Positions 12,368-22,671 of a stretch of 64,000 nt of DNA are shown here, in pieces; positions within the stretch are counted from its first letter, which is position 1, and every line of letters begins with the position of its first letter. The translations under genes were made by a program, and so were the position numbers. Source of the stretch: Alternaria dauci (taxonomy: Eukaryota > Ascomycota > Dothideomycetes > Pleosporales > Pleosporaceae); the NCBI RefSeq assembly GCF_042100115.1, contig NC_091278.1:1860001-1924000 (forward strand), given 5' to 3'. The notes below the pieces were generated by a model that saw only the letters and a program-made list of their open reading frames with translations, was not told the origin of the DNA and searched no databases.

Positions 12368-14652
12368 CGATGGCTTGGTAGCCAATGAAATGGCGCTGGC
12401 GGTGGGGTCCGAAGTCGGCTTGCAGGAGCCAGCCCCTGTTTCTCCACGGTACTGATCGACGTGCATCTCTGTAATGTTGCCATTACTCGATCACTTCGAC
12501 ACATGCTAGTCTCTGTTGCCATCGGTCGCTTGCAGAGGAAGACTGAACATGTGGAGCATTGGGGTATTATGTAAGGCGTTGCCTAGGTAGTCGAATAGCG
12601 CTCATGATTGCTAAGAGCTTCTTCTCGAATCGTATTAGAGACGTAGTCTTCGCGTTGCGCCTGATGACCAAAGCCACACGGAATTTTACCACTTGGTGGA
12701 CATTTACACATGTATCCCCACGTTTATTCATTCTCCATCCTCATGGGCTCTTTGTCGGTCGCCTCGGTATAGCCCTTCCTTCAAAGACCATCCCACGTCC
12801 GCTCGCTATCATGGCGTTCGCCTTTGCCCTTGCAAGACTCATACTCTCCAACTACGCATCTGTGCCGAAACCAGACCCTCAAGTAGCTTTTTCATGACCG
12901 GCGATATTTGCTGGCTTTTGTCCCTGGCCAAGTATATGTGCAGATAAACGAGCGCTGATGAAGATCTGTATTCGCGTCAGATTTGTCAACGGAAGACTTT
13001 CCCCGAAGTCGTTAGCGGCGCTTGTCTACAGTACTGCTTTCTTGGTCGCATCGCTTCACAATTTTCTGTCAAGTCGACGAAAGAGATCTGAGAACGAGCT
13101 CTGCGTGCGTCAATTAGCGTACAGGATACAGTGTAGCATTAGAAACAGGCGCATACAGTGAGTTTCAACTAGTACCAACCTCAGCACGCTCTTTCGATCT
13201 TAAACAAGATGCGGAGGGGTGTCACATACCGTCTGGCTATGTTCTCGACCTCGGTACATCCGATGCGCCAGCCTCTGGTCAAGGTGCACGGGTGCACCCT
13301 CTTCATCGTGCGACTGCCTCACTACCCCCATGGCCACGGTACAGAATCGTGCCATCTGCTACGGAATCACACAAGTGAATTGGGGCCCCCGAGCTCGAAA
13401 CCGAAGCGGTGCTACTCTACGCTGCAAATCTCCTGTTGTCGCCGAGATCATTTCGTTCGAGCATCAAGCTTTCAACCATCTGATCATGCTCATGCTTGCT
13501 CACCGGTGTGACTTCATAGGAGCCAGGTGTGCCAAACTCGTGGGTGTCATCCCCGAACAGCGTGGTGATTCTGATGTGTAGGTCGGGGCTGCCATGACCA
13601 GGACCCAACGCTAGTTCTTGTGGCCATCCCACAAGAAATTATAGGAATATCTCGACTCGACCTCGATTATGTGCTCACATCAGGAAAAGGTACTTCAACG
13701 ACCCAGGTCTGACTGGATATCATTGCTGGGAACCGACCAATGTGCAGCTTCGTCTTCATCGGGAAATGTTGTCCAGTGTCCACACCATGAGGGCCCTGCG
13801 ATCCACTTCAGTTCCCCTTGGTGATTTCGGCATAGGAAGGCGCTGACAGCGACAGAACCATAATTGAGGATGGAAGCCCTAGTCCGACCGTCATGTCATC
13901 TCCGCCGATGAATGATACCTTGCGGGAAATCTGTCACTGTGACTTTGGACAGCCTTACCAACCCGGCGGCCCTGTGGCCCCATGAGTAAGCCGGGTAAGG
14001 CCGTAGCCGTCCGCTGCTTCTCTGTGGCGTAACGCCAGCTTATGCGCCTCTTACAATAAACACTAATTTCATTTGTTCAACGAGCGTTCTCTGCCGTGGT
14101 CATTCAGTTTGCTCTCGAAACGCGCATGCCATTGGAGTATTCGTGTTGACTTCACGATCGAGAACCCATTCGGCCCGTCTCTTACCTTTGGTTGTCTTGC
14201 CCTTATTTTCTTTTTGCCTGCAACACGTCCAGGTCGAAATACAGCTGACGCATGCTAAATAATCACAGTCTGAGACCTTAGGTGCGGATGCCAAACTACC
14301 ACGGCGGGTGGATCGAAATGAAGAATTGGGAGCGGTCGTGTTGGGCTTCGTGCACATTGTTAGCTTGTTCTCCAGCGTCTTCGACTGCCAAATCCGGCTA
14401 ATTAGCATTCAGATTATCCGGCCAGCGAGGCCGTCAATGCAACCTCATTCGCCAATCAAGACGATGTAGCAAAGAACGCCAATGTTGTACGAATCTCGCT
14501 TCGTTGTTGTACAAATCTCACTCTGTGTAATGTGGCGGCGTCTTTGCCTCCGCGCAGGGTGTGCATCTCGCCGAAGTGCGTCCGCCGCAAGCAACCACCC
14601 CAGGCCTCTTTCCTGATCTGGCAAATTGACTAGTATGATGCTGGGATAGCAA

Positions 14653-14659
14653 GGTATAT
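14653..14659 (+). promoter_or_regulatory. TATA-like element before the small secreted protein gene
   Basis: GTATATA, about 35-40 bp before the ATG at 14693. A short leader would follow. Confidence 0.35.
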
Positions 14660-14692
14660 AGTGAAGGGTATCGGCTCGCGCCAGTTTTTGGA

Positions 14693-15488
14693 ATGGCCGG
14701 CAGCATGATGTTGTCGCTTCTGATACTCGTCGCAATTGCGGTCAGTGCTATCGCTCACACCACTCAAGATGTGTGTCCGCGGAAGATCGGTGCGAAAGGC
14801 GTGCGGGTTCGCATACCGCCTACCTTCAATAACACTGAGCATAGCCATCACCATGGCAGACCATGGCCGGCACCACCCGTTGGCTTCTACTTCAAGCCGT
14901 GGTCGATGATCCTTGCGTCGAACCCTCAGTACGCTGCCATGCGGAATGTGCAATACGACCCGACGCCGATCGATCCCTCGGACCCTACCGGACTTGTGAA
15001 TGATCTCTTCTCGTTCCAGTTCCCAGGCAACGACAGCATCATAACAACCTATGGTGTCGATACACCGCATCCCTACTTCCCAGCGGTGCTTGACTTCGCA
15101 GGAACAGGGATACTAGTGGGCGCTACCAGTCAGTACAGCATTCTAGTCTGGGGATGCGATATCAACAGAGTCCCGTACTATGCCAGCTATTCGACAGCAG
15201 TGGACTTCACCGACACGCCCCCGGGTATCGACTTGATGAGTACAAGCGACCAAGGGCCTGACCAGGAGACCATACATGCTGTTGTCGAGGCGTTGAAGAA
15301 GCTGGGCAGCGACGAGATTACAAAGTACGTTGTGGCGTTGGAGAGAATGGTACAGGATGGCGGGAGAAAGGGCATGCCCAGGGTACGTATATGTAAGGCG
15401 TTGGAAGATACAAGCTGATGTGAGATCGCAGGCTACATGTGACGATTATTGTAAGACGAATCAGGGCTTGATTGGTATTGTAGGTTGA
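14693..15488 (+). CDS. small secreted protein of unknown function with four cysteines, calycin-like character
   Basis: Model: join(14693..15382, 15432..15488), 248 residues, 49-bp intron GTACGT...GCAG in phase 0. The last exon is only 57 nt and adds ATCDDYCKTNQGLIGIVG; without splicing the frame ends in a poorer tail. The N-terminus (MMLSLLILVAIAVSAIAHTT) is a signal peptide, with MAGS before it if the first ATG is used. The mature protein has Cys near residue 28 (DVCPRKIG), one in VWGCDINRVPYYASYSTAVD and two in the last exon, which could form two disulphides. Aromatic-rich beta segments (PPVGFYFKPWSMILASNP; AVLDFAGTGILVGA) and size suggest a lipocalin/calycin-like barrel. I do not recognise a named family; a secreted binding protein or effector candidate is inference. 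Confidence 0.72.
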
Positions 15489-15917
15489 GACTTGGTTGGA
15501 AAGAGGTTAGCAAGTCTTTGTTTGCGGGTTTAGGTAGTGATGGTGGAAAATGGCTGCTCGCATCTTTCGTCTCGTACTGGTTGTCTAGGGAGTGCATATC
15601 CAGAATCTAGTCGAGGAGAATTTGAATTTGGATCAAACTACGCTGCGTTCCATAGGGTGAATCAGCGCTACAAGCAACGCAGCTCTGCAGAGCATGTGTC
15701 GTGGGTGAACAGTTCACTCGCGATGGGGTGGTGTGTTGGGGTGAAAGAGCAAAAGACCGGAGTTCAGCAGGCGCTCCTCCGCTGTGGGTCCTGCCAAGAC
15801 CATGCCGCATTAGCGCCAAAAAAGTTCAGAAGTTCAGTAGAGAACCTATGGAGAACGCAGACTTCGACGAGACAACACCGCAACACTTGGCGTAGTTTGA
15901 CACCACATCCAGACACA
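15489..15917. other. spacer between secreted protein gene and DBP9
   Basis: 430 bp. An open frame runs through it into DBP9 from 15537, but its translation has no family character and the helicase starts naturally at 15918, so I treat it as 3' UTR plus promoter/5' UTR. Confidence 0.55.
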
Positions 15918-17834
15918 ATGGCGAAGCGCAAACTCAACGAGCACGACGTGCCAGAGGAGACATCGAGCGACGAGTCGCAGTCCGAGCCCCGCAGCTCACC
16001 CGAACCTTCGACACTTGCCGAGACTGCGCGTGCGCCTGCGACTGCTGCCACGACGACAGCAACACCAAGCACGAAAGCAAAGAACATGAAACGCGCTAAA
16101 ACAGCGGCTGCCACCGCCCCTTCAACGCCCATTGCCGCCTCGTTCGCCGAACTACAACTCGAACCCCGTCTGCTAAGAGCGATCCGCGATCTGAAATGGG
16201 CATCACCGACGGCTGTACAGTCGCAGGCAATACCGTTGGCTCTAGAGGGGCGCGACATCCTTGCGCGCTCGGGGACTGGCACGGGCAAGACGGGCGCCTA
16301 CCTGCTTCCCATCCTACACAAGACGTTGCAGCAAAAGGGCCAATCCCTCATCCTCGCACCCACACGAGAGCTATGCTTGCAGATTGCGACAGTCGCCAAG
16401 TCGCTTGCACAACACTGCGGACAAGAGATTCGCGTTCGCAACATTGCAGGCAAGGAGTCAGAAGTCGTCACAAAGGCAGCCCTTGCCGATAAGCCGGAGA
16501 TTGTCGTCGCGACACCTGCTAGAGCATGGACAAACATCAACAGCTCAAATCTAGCGGTCAGCGACATCAGGACACTCGTCGTCGACGAGGGTGACCTGAT
16601 CAACGGTTACGGGTTCGCCGAGGACATGGAGAACATTGCACGCGAGATACCCGTCGGTGTCCAGAAGATCGTCCTCTCCGCTACCCTCTCAACCGACGTG
16701 GAGTCACTCGGTAGCCTGCTCTGCACCGACCCGGTCGTACTCAAGCTTGCAGATCTAGACAAGGACTCACAGAAAGTAAAGCAATACGTGCTAAAGGTGG
16801 CAGAAGATGAGAAGTTCCTCCTGATCTACGCAATGTAAGTTACGTCGCATCAGAATAACGCGAAACACACACTGATTCGTACTTCTACCTCTAGGTTCAA
16901 GCTCAACTTGATCAAAGGCAAGACAATCATATTCGTCGGCGATGTGGACAGGTCTTACCGGGTGAAGCTCTTTTTGGAGCAATTTGCGGTCAAAGCTATC
17001 GTGCTCAATTCCGAACTCCCGTTGGCTTCCCGCACGCACATTGTAGAGTCTTTCAACACGAACATGTACAACATCCTGATTGCGAGCGACGAGACCGACG
17101 TTGTCGGCGTACAGGATGAAGAGTCACGGCCGAAGAAGAAGGCCAAGAAGGACAGAGAGAGCAAGGACTCTGGTGTTTCCCGCGGAATTGACTTCCTCAA
17201 CGTCAGCTGTATCATCAACTTCGACTTTCCCGGAAACTACAAGTCCTACTTCCATCGCATAGGACGAACAGCACGAGCCGGCAAGTCTGGAACTGCCATC
17301 TCGTTCATCATCCCCAAGGACAAGTACCGCAAGCACAAGCCGACGACCTTTGCTGGGTGCGAACACGATGAAAAGGTACTGGCAAGTGTGGAGAAGCACC
17401 AACAGGAAGGCCAGAAGCTGGAGAATTACAACTTCGACATGAAGCGCTTAGAGCCGTTCAGATACAGGTTCGCGGATGCGTTGAAGTCAGTGACCAGGAT
17501 CGCCATCCGCGAGGCTCGAATCAAGGAGATCCACATGGAGCTGGCCAAGTCGCAGAAGCTCTCACGATACTTTGAAGAGAATCCCGAAGCGCTCGCACAT
17601 CTCCGCCATGATCAGACTCTGAACCATCCCGCAAGGATACAGCCGCATCTCAAACACGTCCCAGACTATCTCCTGCCAGGAGGAAAGAAGCCCGAGGATG
17701 TTGGCTTCGTGGGTCTGAATATACCCAAGGTGAGGAAACAATATGCCAAGGGTAAGGGCAGGAAGGTGGTGCGAAGGAATGGCAAGGTTGATCCGTTAAA
17801 GACATTCAATGCGAGGGGCAAGGGAAAGAGGTAA
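15918..17834 (+). CDS. DBP9: ATP-dependent RNA helicase Dbp9 (DEAD-box, 60S ribosome biogenesis)
   Basis: Nucleolar helicase acting in 27S pre-rRNA processing and 60S assembly. Model: join(15918..16834, 16895..17834), 618 residues, 60-bp intron in phase 2. Start at [14 protein letters not shown], preceding an acidic/Ala-rich nuclear leader. Motifs in order: Q motif [14 protein letters not shown]...[13 protein letters not shown]; motif [17 protein letters not shown]; Ia PTRELCLQ; motif [15 protein letters not shown]; motif [67 protein letters not shown]. The insert between motifs IV and V is acidic-basic ([18 protein letters not shown]), characteristic of Dbp9. The C-terminus is strongly basic ([20 protein letters not shown]). 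Motif II reads DEGD instead of DEAD. Confidence 0.93.
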
Positions 17835-18740
17835 ATAGTTTTTCGTTCACTGAAATGTATCCATACGCTTCTGCGCGTAGATATATCATCAATTTTACGA
17901 GCTATAATAAACCAGCAGCGTACTTTTGCTGCACATGTAAAAGTCGGCCTCCAATTAGCAACACTTCCCATTATCTGATGTACACCTGGGCATGGTCGAC
18001 TTGAGGGCGCGGGGCTTGGTGCACGACCCACCAGACGTGTGGTAAGCTCCCACGCTTCCACTGCCGCCTTCCGCTGCGCGTTCATTCCACCACACATGCA
18101 CAACTCTGCAACTTTACGAGCGCTTTCAGCCAGCACCCTGCAAATACGATCATCGCGATATGAAGCTACTCATTCGACCCTAAATCGGCCCACGACAAGT
18201 AGATCCTGACAACAACCACGACATAATCGAACACGCCGTACACATACCTCCCGCTTGCGCTCCAATCGTACACATCCACTCGTGGAGCGGCGGCTCTCGT
18301 CAGAGACCCCTTTGGCTTATAACATGCTGGAAGGCAGTAGTGGACATCTCTGCTGACGGACGGCAGAAGGGTCACGATGGTTCGCGACGCGCAAGGACAC
18401 AACAGACAGCCGTGTGCATGAGATCATGCTCTGATTGTTTTACATAACGTATTTGGTTGTGAAAGACGCGACAACGACAGGTCGAAAACGTAGCATATCC
18501 CCTCCCTCCCAGCTCTCAGAGCTCGCGATTGTTCAGAAGGCCGTCAGATTCGTGGGTTCGTAAAGGCTGAAGAGTGGAAAAGTATACGTATTGTGATGGG
18601 GAGAAGGCAAGGTCATATGAAAAAGAACTTGCAACGCGCTGGACATCCCAGCCAGATTCACGAGTCGCGTTGGCGAGCTCGTATCGAGGGCACGACGACC
18701 TACACCGAAATATGAACATCGGTATAGAGCAGGTACAGCT
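17835..18740. other. convergent spacer DBP9 / DUF6590 gene A
   Basis: About 0.9 kb between two tail-to-tail genes. Short frames only; nothing recognised apart from the polyadenylation signal. Confidence 0.55.
17906..17911 (+). terminator. AATAAA polyadenylation signal after DBP9
   Basis: Canonical AATAAA, 72 bp past the DBP9 stop. Confidence 0.4.
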
Positions 18741-19737
18741 CTAAGATTGACCCTGGTTGTGATTAGTCCAATACTCGAGCAACATGCTCAAATGGCCCCT
18801 GTGCACCAGGCCAATGTCCTTGACTTTGACATTCTTCTCAATTGGGTATGTCTTCCCAAAACGTATACGGGATTCGGGTGTGAGTGTAATCGAGCTGTCA
18901 ACCGGTACGATCTCTATGGGCTGCTTGACCATACCACCTTCCAACTCTCTAGGAAGATAACATGATTTCGGATCCGTCCCAGAGAGATAAACAACGGCAT
19001 GTTCCTGGGGCAAGCAGCCCGTTTTGAGGGTCCCACGGCCGGCATAAGTACCAATTGGGCTGGACTGAATTAGCCGAGACATTTGTATGGTACTCGCATA
19101 AACCTTACCAAGCGTACACGAAACCGCGGTTGTCTGCAAGCACTACAAACCGGCGTATGTTGGTATGTGCCCTTTCATTGAACCGCACGATAGTATATGC
19201 TGGGTCGAATGGCTGCGCATGTGAAGTTTCACTCGCAGTCTCGGAGTACAGCATGGCAAAAACCCTGCCGATCACGAAGAACTCTTGGGCTTCAGCGCCA
19301 GTTCTCATTCGGTAACCTAATAGACACAGAATCAGTCAAGCATCCGGACATCCCTTGATGTGCTTACTCGAGTCTAACAGATCGTACCATCCGGTGTGTG
19401 GTGTGCCCTGAATGGCGTTTCTCAACAAACGGAATTGCTGTGGAGCTACACAATAAGCTTTAGTATTGTCCATTGAGATTTCTGGGTCTCTGCGTCATAC
19501 CTGGGTCAGGCATCTGTGCCACGTTTGAAGCATAGTCATGTTGTGAGCCTGAGTCTTGCCTAGGACGCGTTTCGGGTTGTTTGGACCAGTGGTAAACGAG
19601 GTTGTCTTTCTGAATTAGTGGACGTTTGTTTGACTCGAATACTAACTCGAAACGTGGCGGTACCTACTATACTCGTCATACGTAACATAATAGTAGTCTT
19701 TATATTGGTCGCTCCATATCCAGTTGCTGGTCGACAT
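18741..19737 (-). CDS. DUF6590 protein A
   Basis: Function unknown. Model: complement(join(18741..19059, 19109..19316, 19368..19445, 19501..19605, 19668..19737)), 259 residues; four introns of 49-62 bp, all in frame. The N-terminus holds a short Trp/Tyr module (WIWSDQYKDYYYVTYDEY ... LVYHWSK) found at the start of all DUF6590 proteins here. The DUF6590 domain fills residues about 105-255: QEFFVIGRVFAMLYSE, then TNIRRFVVLADNRGFVYA, CPIGTYAGRGTLKTG, HAVVYLSG, and the end signature ESRIRFGKTYPIEKNVKVKD. Two acceptors were chosen by the frame of the conserved motifs (AAAG at 19606 and CCAG at 19060). Head-to-head with the coiled-coil gene A' (834 bp apart). It is the shortest DUF6590 gene of the four and lacks the intron that precedes 'VF..L' in the other three. 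Confidence 0.82.
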
Positions 19738-20571
19738 GTCGCACGATGCTACCGGATATGATTGCTGGCGTCCGAGAGGATTCCACACGATAGCAACTGT
19801 ACACTCTTCAGGTCGTGTCACCCACGTCGATGGATCAAGTCTGCGCGATGCGGTCGTGTGGATTATGGTGTCCTTATCACCGGTGGTTGAGCATGGATTT
19901 ATACACGTAAGAGTTGGAAGATGGTGCGTGATGCGGCTCTGCTGTTCTGCCACGGCGACCCAAACATGGTGTGGTGCGCGCCATGAGAAACTCCATCAAC
20001 TTTCACAGCTACCTGCATATGCGCTTCATCTGCTCTTGCTCGTGCATTAAGCGTGTACGTGCTGGGTATGCAAGTGTACAGCTAGCTTCCACATTAGACA
20101 GGTTCCGCGGTATCGAAATGAGAAACGCGGCAACCCAATCAAAAACGGTTTGTGTCAGCCTGACGCCCAGCGACCCGACCATATCAGCCGTGTCACGAAC
20201 AGACCGGGTGACTACATCCACCTGCATTCCGATTTGCTTGTTCGATGACATCCTATCTCGCTGCATACGATGAGCGACCGGGCATCCACAGCTCCTTCCC
20301 GTGTCCAAGCTTCCGAATGGCCGACACCTGTCTTGCGGTGCCCCTCATCCAGCACGCAACGCCAGGTGGTGACCACATACGCCCACGTTCGAGTTTCGGT
20401 GTCAGAATCTAGCTGATGCTCTTAAAGACATAAGCTCAGTGATCTAAGGGGCTCCTTATCAACAAAGAGACCCTGCCGCCATAGTTATGCAAGGGAGCAC
20501 TGCATATCAAAAGCAATTTCTACCGACGTCCTTATACGTCTGCAATTTCATGATTCACTCCTCGTAACGCG
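19738..20571. promoter_or_regulatory. divergent promoter region of pair A/A'
   Basis: 834 bp between the start codons of the DUF6590 gene A (-) and the coiled-coil gene A' (+). Shared regulation is possible from the layout alone; I found no clear repeated operator. Confidence 0.5.
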
Positions 20572-22671
20572 ATGGACAATCCACACCAAGCTAGGTTTGG
20601 GGAAAGACCGACTACGCAATTCGACGTGCTAGCCTCGGTCATTCGTCGGTGCTTGGATGAGATATCGAGTACACAAACTTTATTATTTTCTACAAGAAAA
20701 GAGCTGCTGATCGAACGAGCAAGGATAAAAACAGCTGCTCGTGAAGTTCGCCAGAAACGGGTCGACGCCGGGGATGCCGAAGCAGAGTTCATGAATCATG
20801 TACGAGAATTTATGAACAAGTACCTCGGACAGCTCCCGGCTACTCTCTTCGAAGCTTACGACAAAGTCAGAAAAACACGCGACAATCTAGGGGAGGCAGA
20901 AGAGGACTACTTTCATGCTGAGGAGGATCTTACTGGTGCAGAATGGACGTTTACGAACCGTGAGAATCGATTCTACCAATTCGACATCATTAGGATCCTG
21001 CTGAGTTCACAGCTCAACAACCCTGCTCCTCGCTATGACCAACCTTTCGAAGTTGCCTCCAAGCCGCCAGTTCACCATCTCCCTCCTTGCCCGGCAGGAT
21101 CATTGTCTCCGAGTCAAGTGTCGAAATTACCACCTCCCCCGCCTCCTCCACACATTTCGACGCCTTCTTTGCCTCCTGTCCCACATGTTAGCGTGAGCAC
21201 ATCTTTACTCATGCCCACGGACCGAGAAAATCCAGTTGTCATGGAGATGGAGGCCTTGAGGAAGGAGTTTGGCCAGCTGTCGCAAATGGAGACTTACGAT
21301 TTTGAATGGGCTGGTGGAGACGAAGGGTTTTGTGTTGAAGGAAACAATGTTCTTGGAGATCAAGTGACGGCCTCTGCAAGCGATCACAGCGATATCATAC
21401 TCGATGTCTCTGATACAGAAGCAAAAGCACAGCAAATCAAGATGGCAGAGCTGGACCTGGCGTTGAATGAGCCAGTTCTGAGTAGGCGATATTCAGATTC
21501 TACCCACCTTTTCAGCGCTGGATTGATCCCCTTAACGCCTATGAGGAGAACACAAACTGAAAACGTCGCCCGGATCAATCGTTGCAGTCCTACCGTAGGG
21601 AACAAGATTCGAGACTGGTCTCTGACCCACCTCAAGCAAAGTGCCATTCAAAAACGCCTCTATTTGAATGCGCTTGAAGACAACGGGATAGATAGCTCAG
21701 CTGAAGGCGACTGGAGAACTCGAGCGACAAATTTCTGGAGTAAAGATGGTCTCAACGAGATCAGAGACAGCAGCGAGCTGTATGCAGCTTGCCTCAGCAA
21801 AGTTTCATACGAGCCTGAGTCTTGTAACGACCTCAGCTCCACACAGAGCATAACGTCTTCTCTCTTATTGCAACATCAACTGGAGGGTAATATACAACCT
21901 CCCAAATCGAAGACCGCAGATTTGAGGCCTCCGGAGTCTTTTGAACTGCCACGACAAGATCGTCAAAATGGTCCAACTACAGCACCTCTACCACCTACAC
22001 CACGACCAAGCGATCGTAACACGAAAGCAATGGAGACCAACAATGAAGACCAGATAGTAAGCCCAATCAACAGTGGTTTGGATGGACGACAGCACGTACC
22101 CAGGAGCGACATTGTACCTGATACCATTGTACGTCAGCCAATATGCACTTGTCTTGTTGTTGGTGACTGGGCGCTACGGAAAGATAGTGTTCAAAGCACT
22201 CATCAACCTGGCTGCGGTATGGCAACCGAGCATGATGATGAAATCAAAGCATGCTGCTCGGCGCAAGAGTACAATGAAGCTGAATCGATGACGAATGTCA
22301 CGAAGATGGATAGACGTTCTGAACGGACGCAACAACGCAGGTCCATCGACCTACACCTACTACTTCCTTCCGATTCGGGTTACGGTGGGAATGTACATAC
22401 CGAACCAGACTCCGATGTCACAGCACAGTCCAGTTCACCAAGTCCTTGCGCACAGCTCTCAACACTGTCCGCTCCAGTAGTCAAGGAAACTCTGGAATCC
22501 ACGGCTGACCAGGTCACCCCTGACCCTCGGCCCGCTCCCAAAGCCCGTAGAAACACGATGACCTGGGTCCGGAGTCTCTTTCTCCCCTCCAAGGATAAAC
22601 GAAGTAAGAGCTCTCCTTCAATCAGAGAATATCATGCCGCTGCTCATGTGGGGGAACACCAAGGGGCGTAG
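20572..22671 (+). CDS. polyproline/coiled-coil protein A', paralogue of B' and D'
   Basis: Unknown function; single exon, 699 residues. Residues about 20-145 form a charged helical block (VLASVIRRCLDEISSTQTLL; EVRQKRVDAGDAEAEFMNHV; YLGQLPATLFEAYDKVRKTR; DNLGEAEEDYFHAEEDLTGA; EWTFTNRENRFYQF). The same series of heptad-like segments occurs in B' and D'. A polyproline stretch (KLPPPPPPPHISTPSLPPVP) follows it here, while it precedes the block in B' and D'. A second shared element lies about residues 342-370 (VGNKIRDWSLTHLKQSAIQK ... EGDWRTRATNFW). The rest is low-complexity Ser/Thr/Pro-rich, with a basic C-terminus (TWVRSLFLPSKDKRSKS). No signal peptide or membrane helix. Divergent from DUF6590 gene A. 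Confidence 0.8.
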   Translation: MDNPHQARFGERPTTQFDVLASVIRRCLDEISSTQTLLFSTRKELLIERARIKTAAREVRQKRVDAGDAEAEFMNHVREFMNKYLGQLPATLFEAYDKVRKTRDNLGEAEEDYFHAEEDLTGAEWTFTNRENRFYQFDIIRILLSSQLNNPAPRYDQPFEVASKPPVHHLPPCPAGSLSPSQVSKLPPPPPPPHISTPSLPPVPHVSVSTSLLMPTDRENPVVMEMEALRKEFGQLSQMETYDFEWAGGDEGFCVEGNNVLGDQVTASASDHSDIILDVSDTEAKAQQIKMAELDLALNEPVLSRRYSDSTHLFSAGLIPLTPMRRTQTENVARINRCSPTVGNKIRDWSLTHLKQSAIQKRLYLNALEDNGIDSSAEGDWRTRATNFWSKDGLNEIRDSSELYAACLSKVSYEPESCNDLSSTQSITSSLLLQHQLEGNIQPPKSKTADLRPPESFELPRQDRQNGPTTAPLPPTPRPSDRNTKAMETNNEDQIVSPINSGLDGRQHVPRSDIVPDTIVRQPICTCLVVGDWALRKDSVQSTHQPGCGMATEHDDEIKACCSAQEYNEAESMTNVTKMDRRSERTQQRRSIDLHLLLPSDSGYGGNVHTEPDSDVTAQSSSPSPCAQLSTLSAPVVKETLESTADQVTPDPRPAPKARRNTMTWVRSLFLPSKDKRSKSSPSIREYHAAAHVGEHQGA

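Larger units (their letters stand above)
11758..14692. other. 2.9-kb intergenic region, DUR3 promoter and possible gene relic
   Basis: No intact gene found. The DUR3 promoter occupies the left part. On the minus strand between about 13950 and 13290 several short frames read like protein but are broken by TGA, TAA and TAG codons and a frame change (for example GDDTHEFGTPGSYEVTPVSK near 13530). This could be a decayed gene or chance. No transposon ends or tRNA recognised. Confidence 0.45.

Noticed and set aside
12125..12522. Two overlapping minus-strand frames upstream of DUR3
   Set aside because: Low-complexity translations in two frames of the same DNA, no family character, and they sit in the DUR3 promoter.
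15537..15917. In-frame N-terminal extension of DBP9
   Set aside because: Translation (MMVENGCSHLSSRTGCLGSA...) has no similarity to helicases, and MAKRKLNE at 15918 is the normal kind of Dbp9 start.
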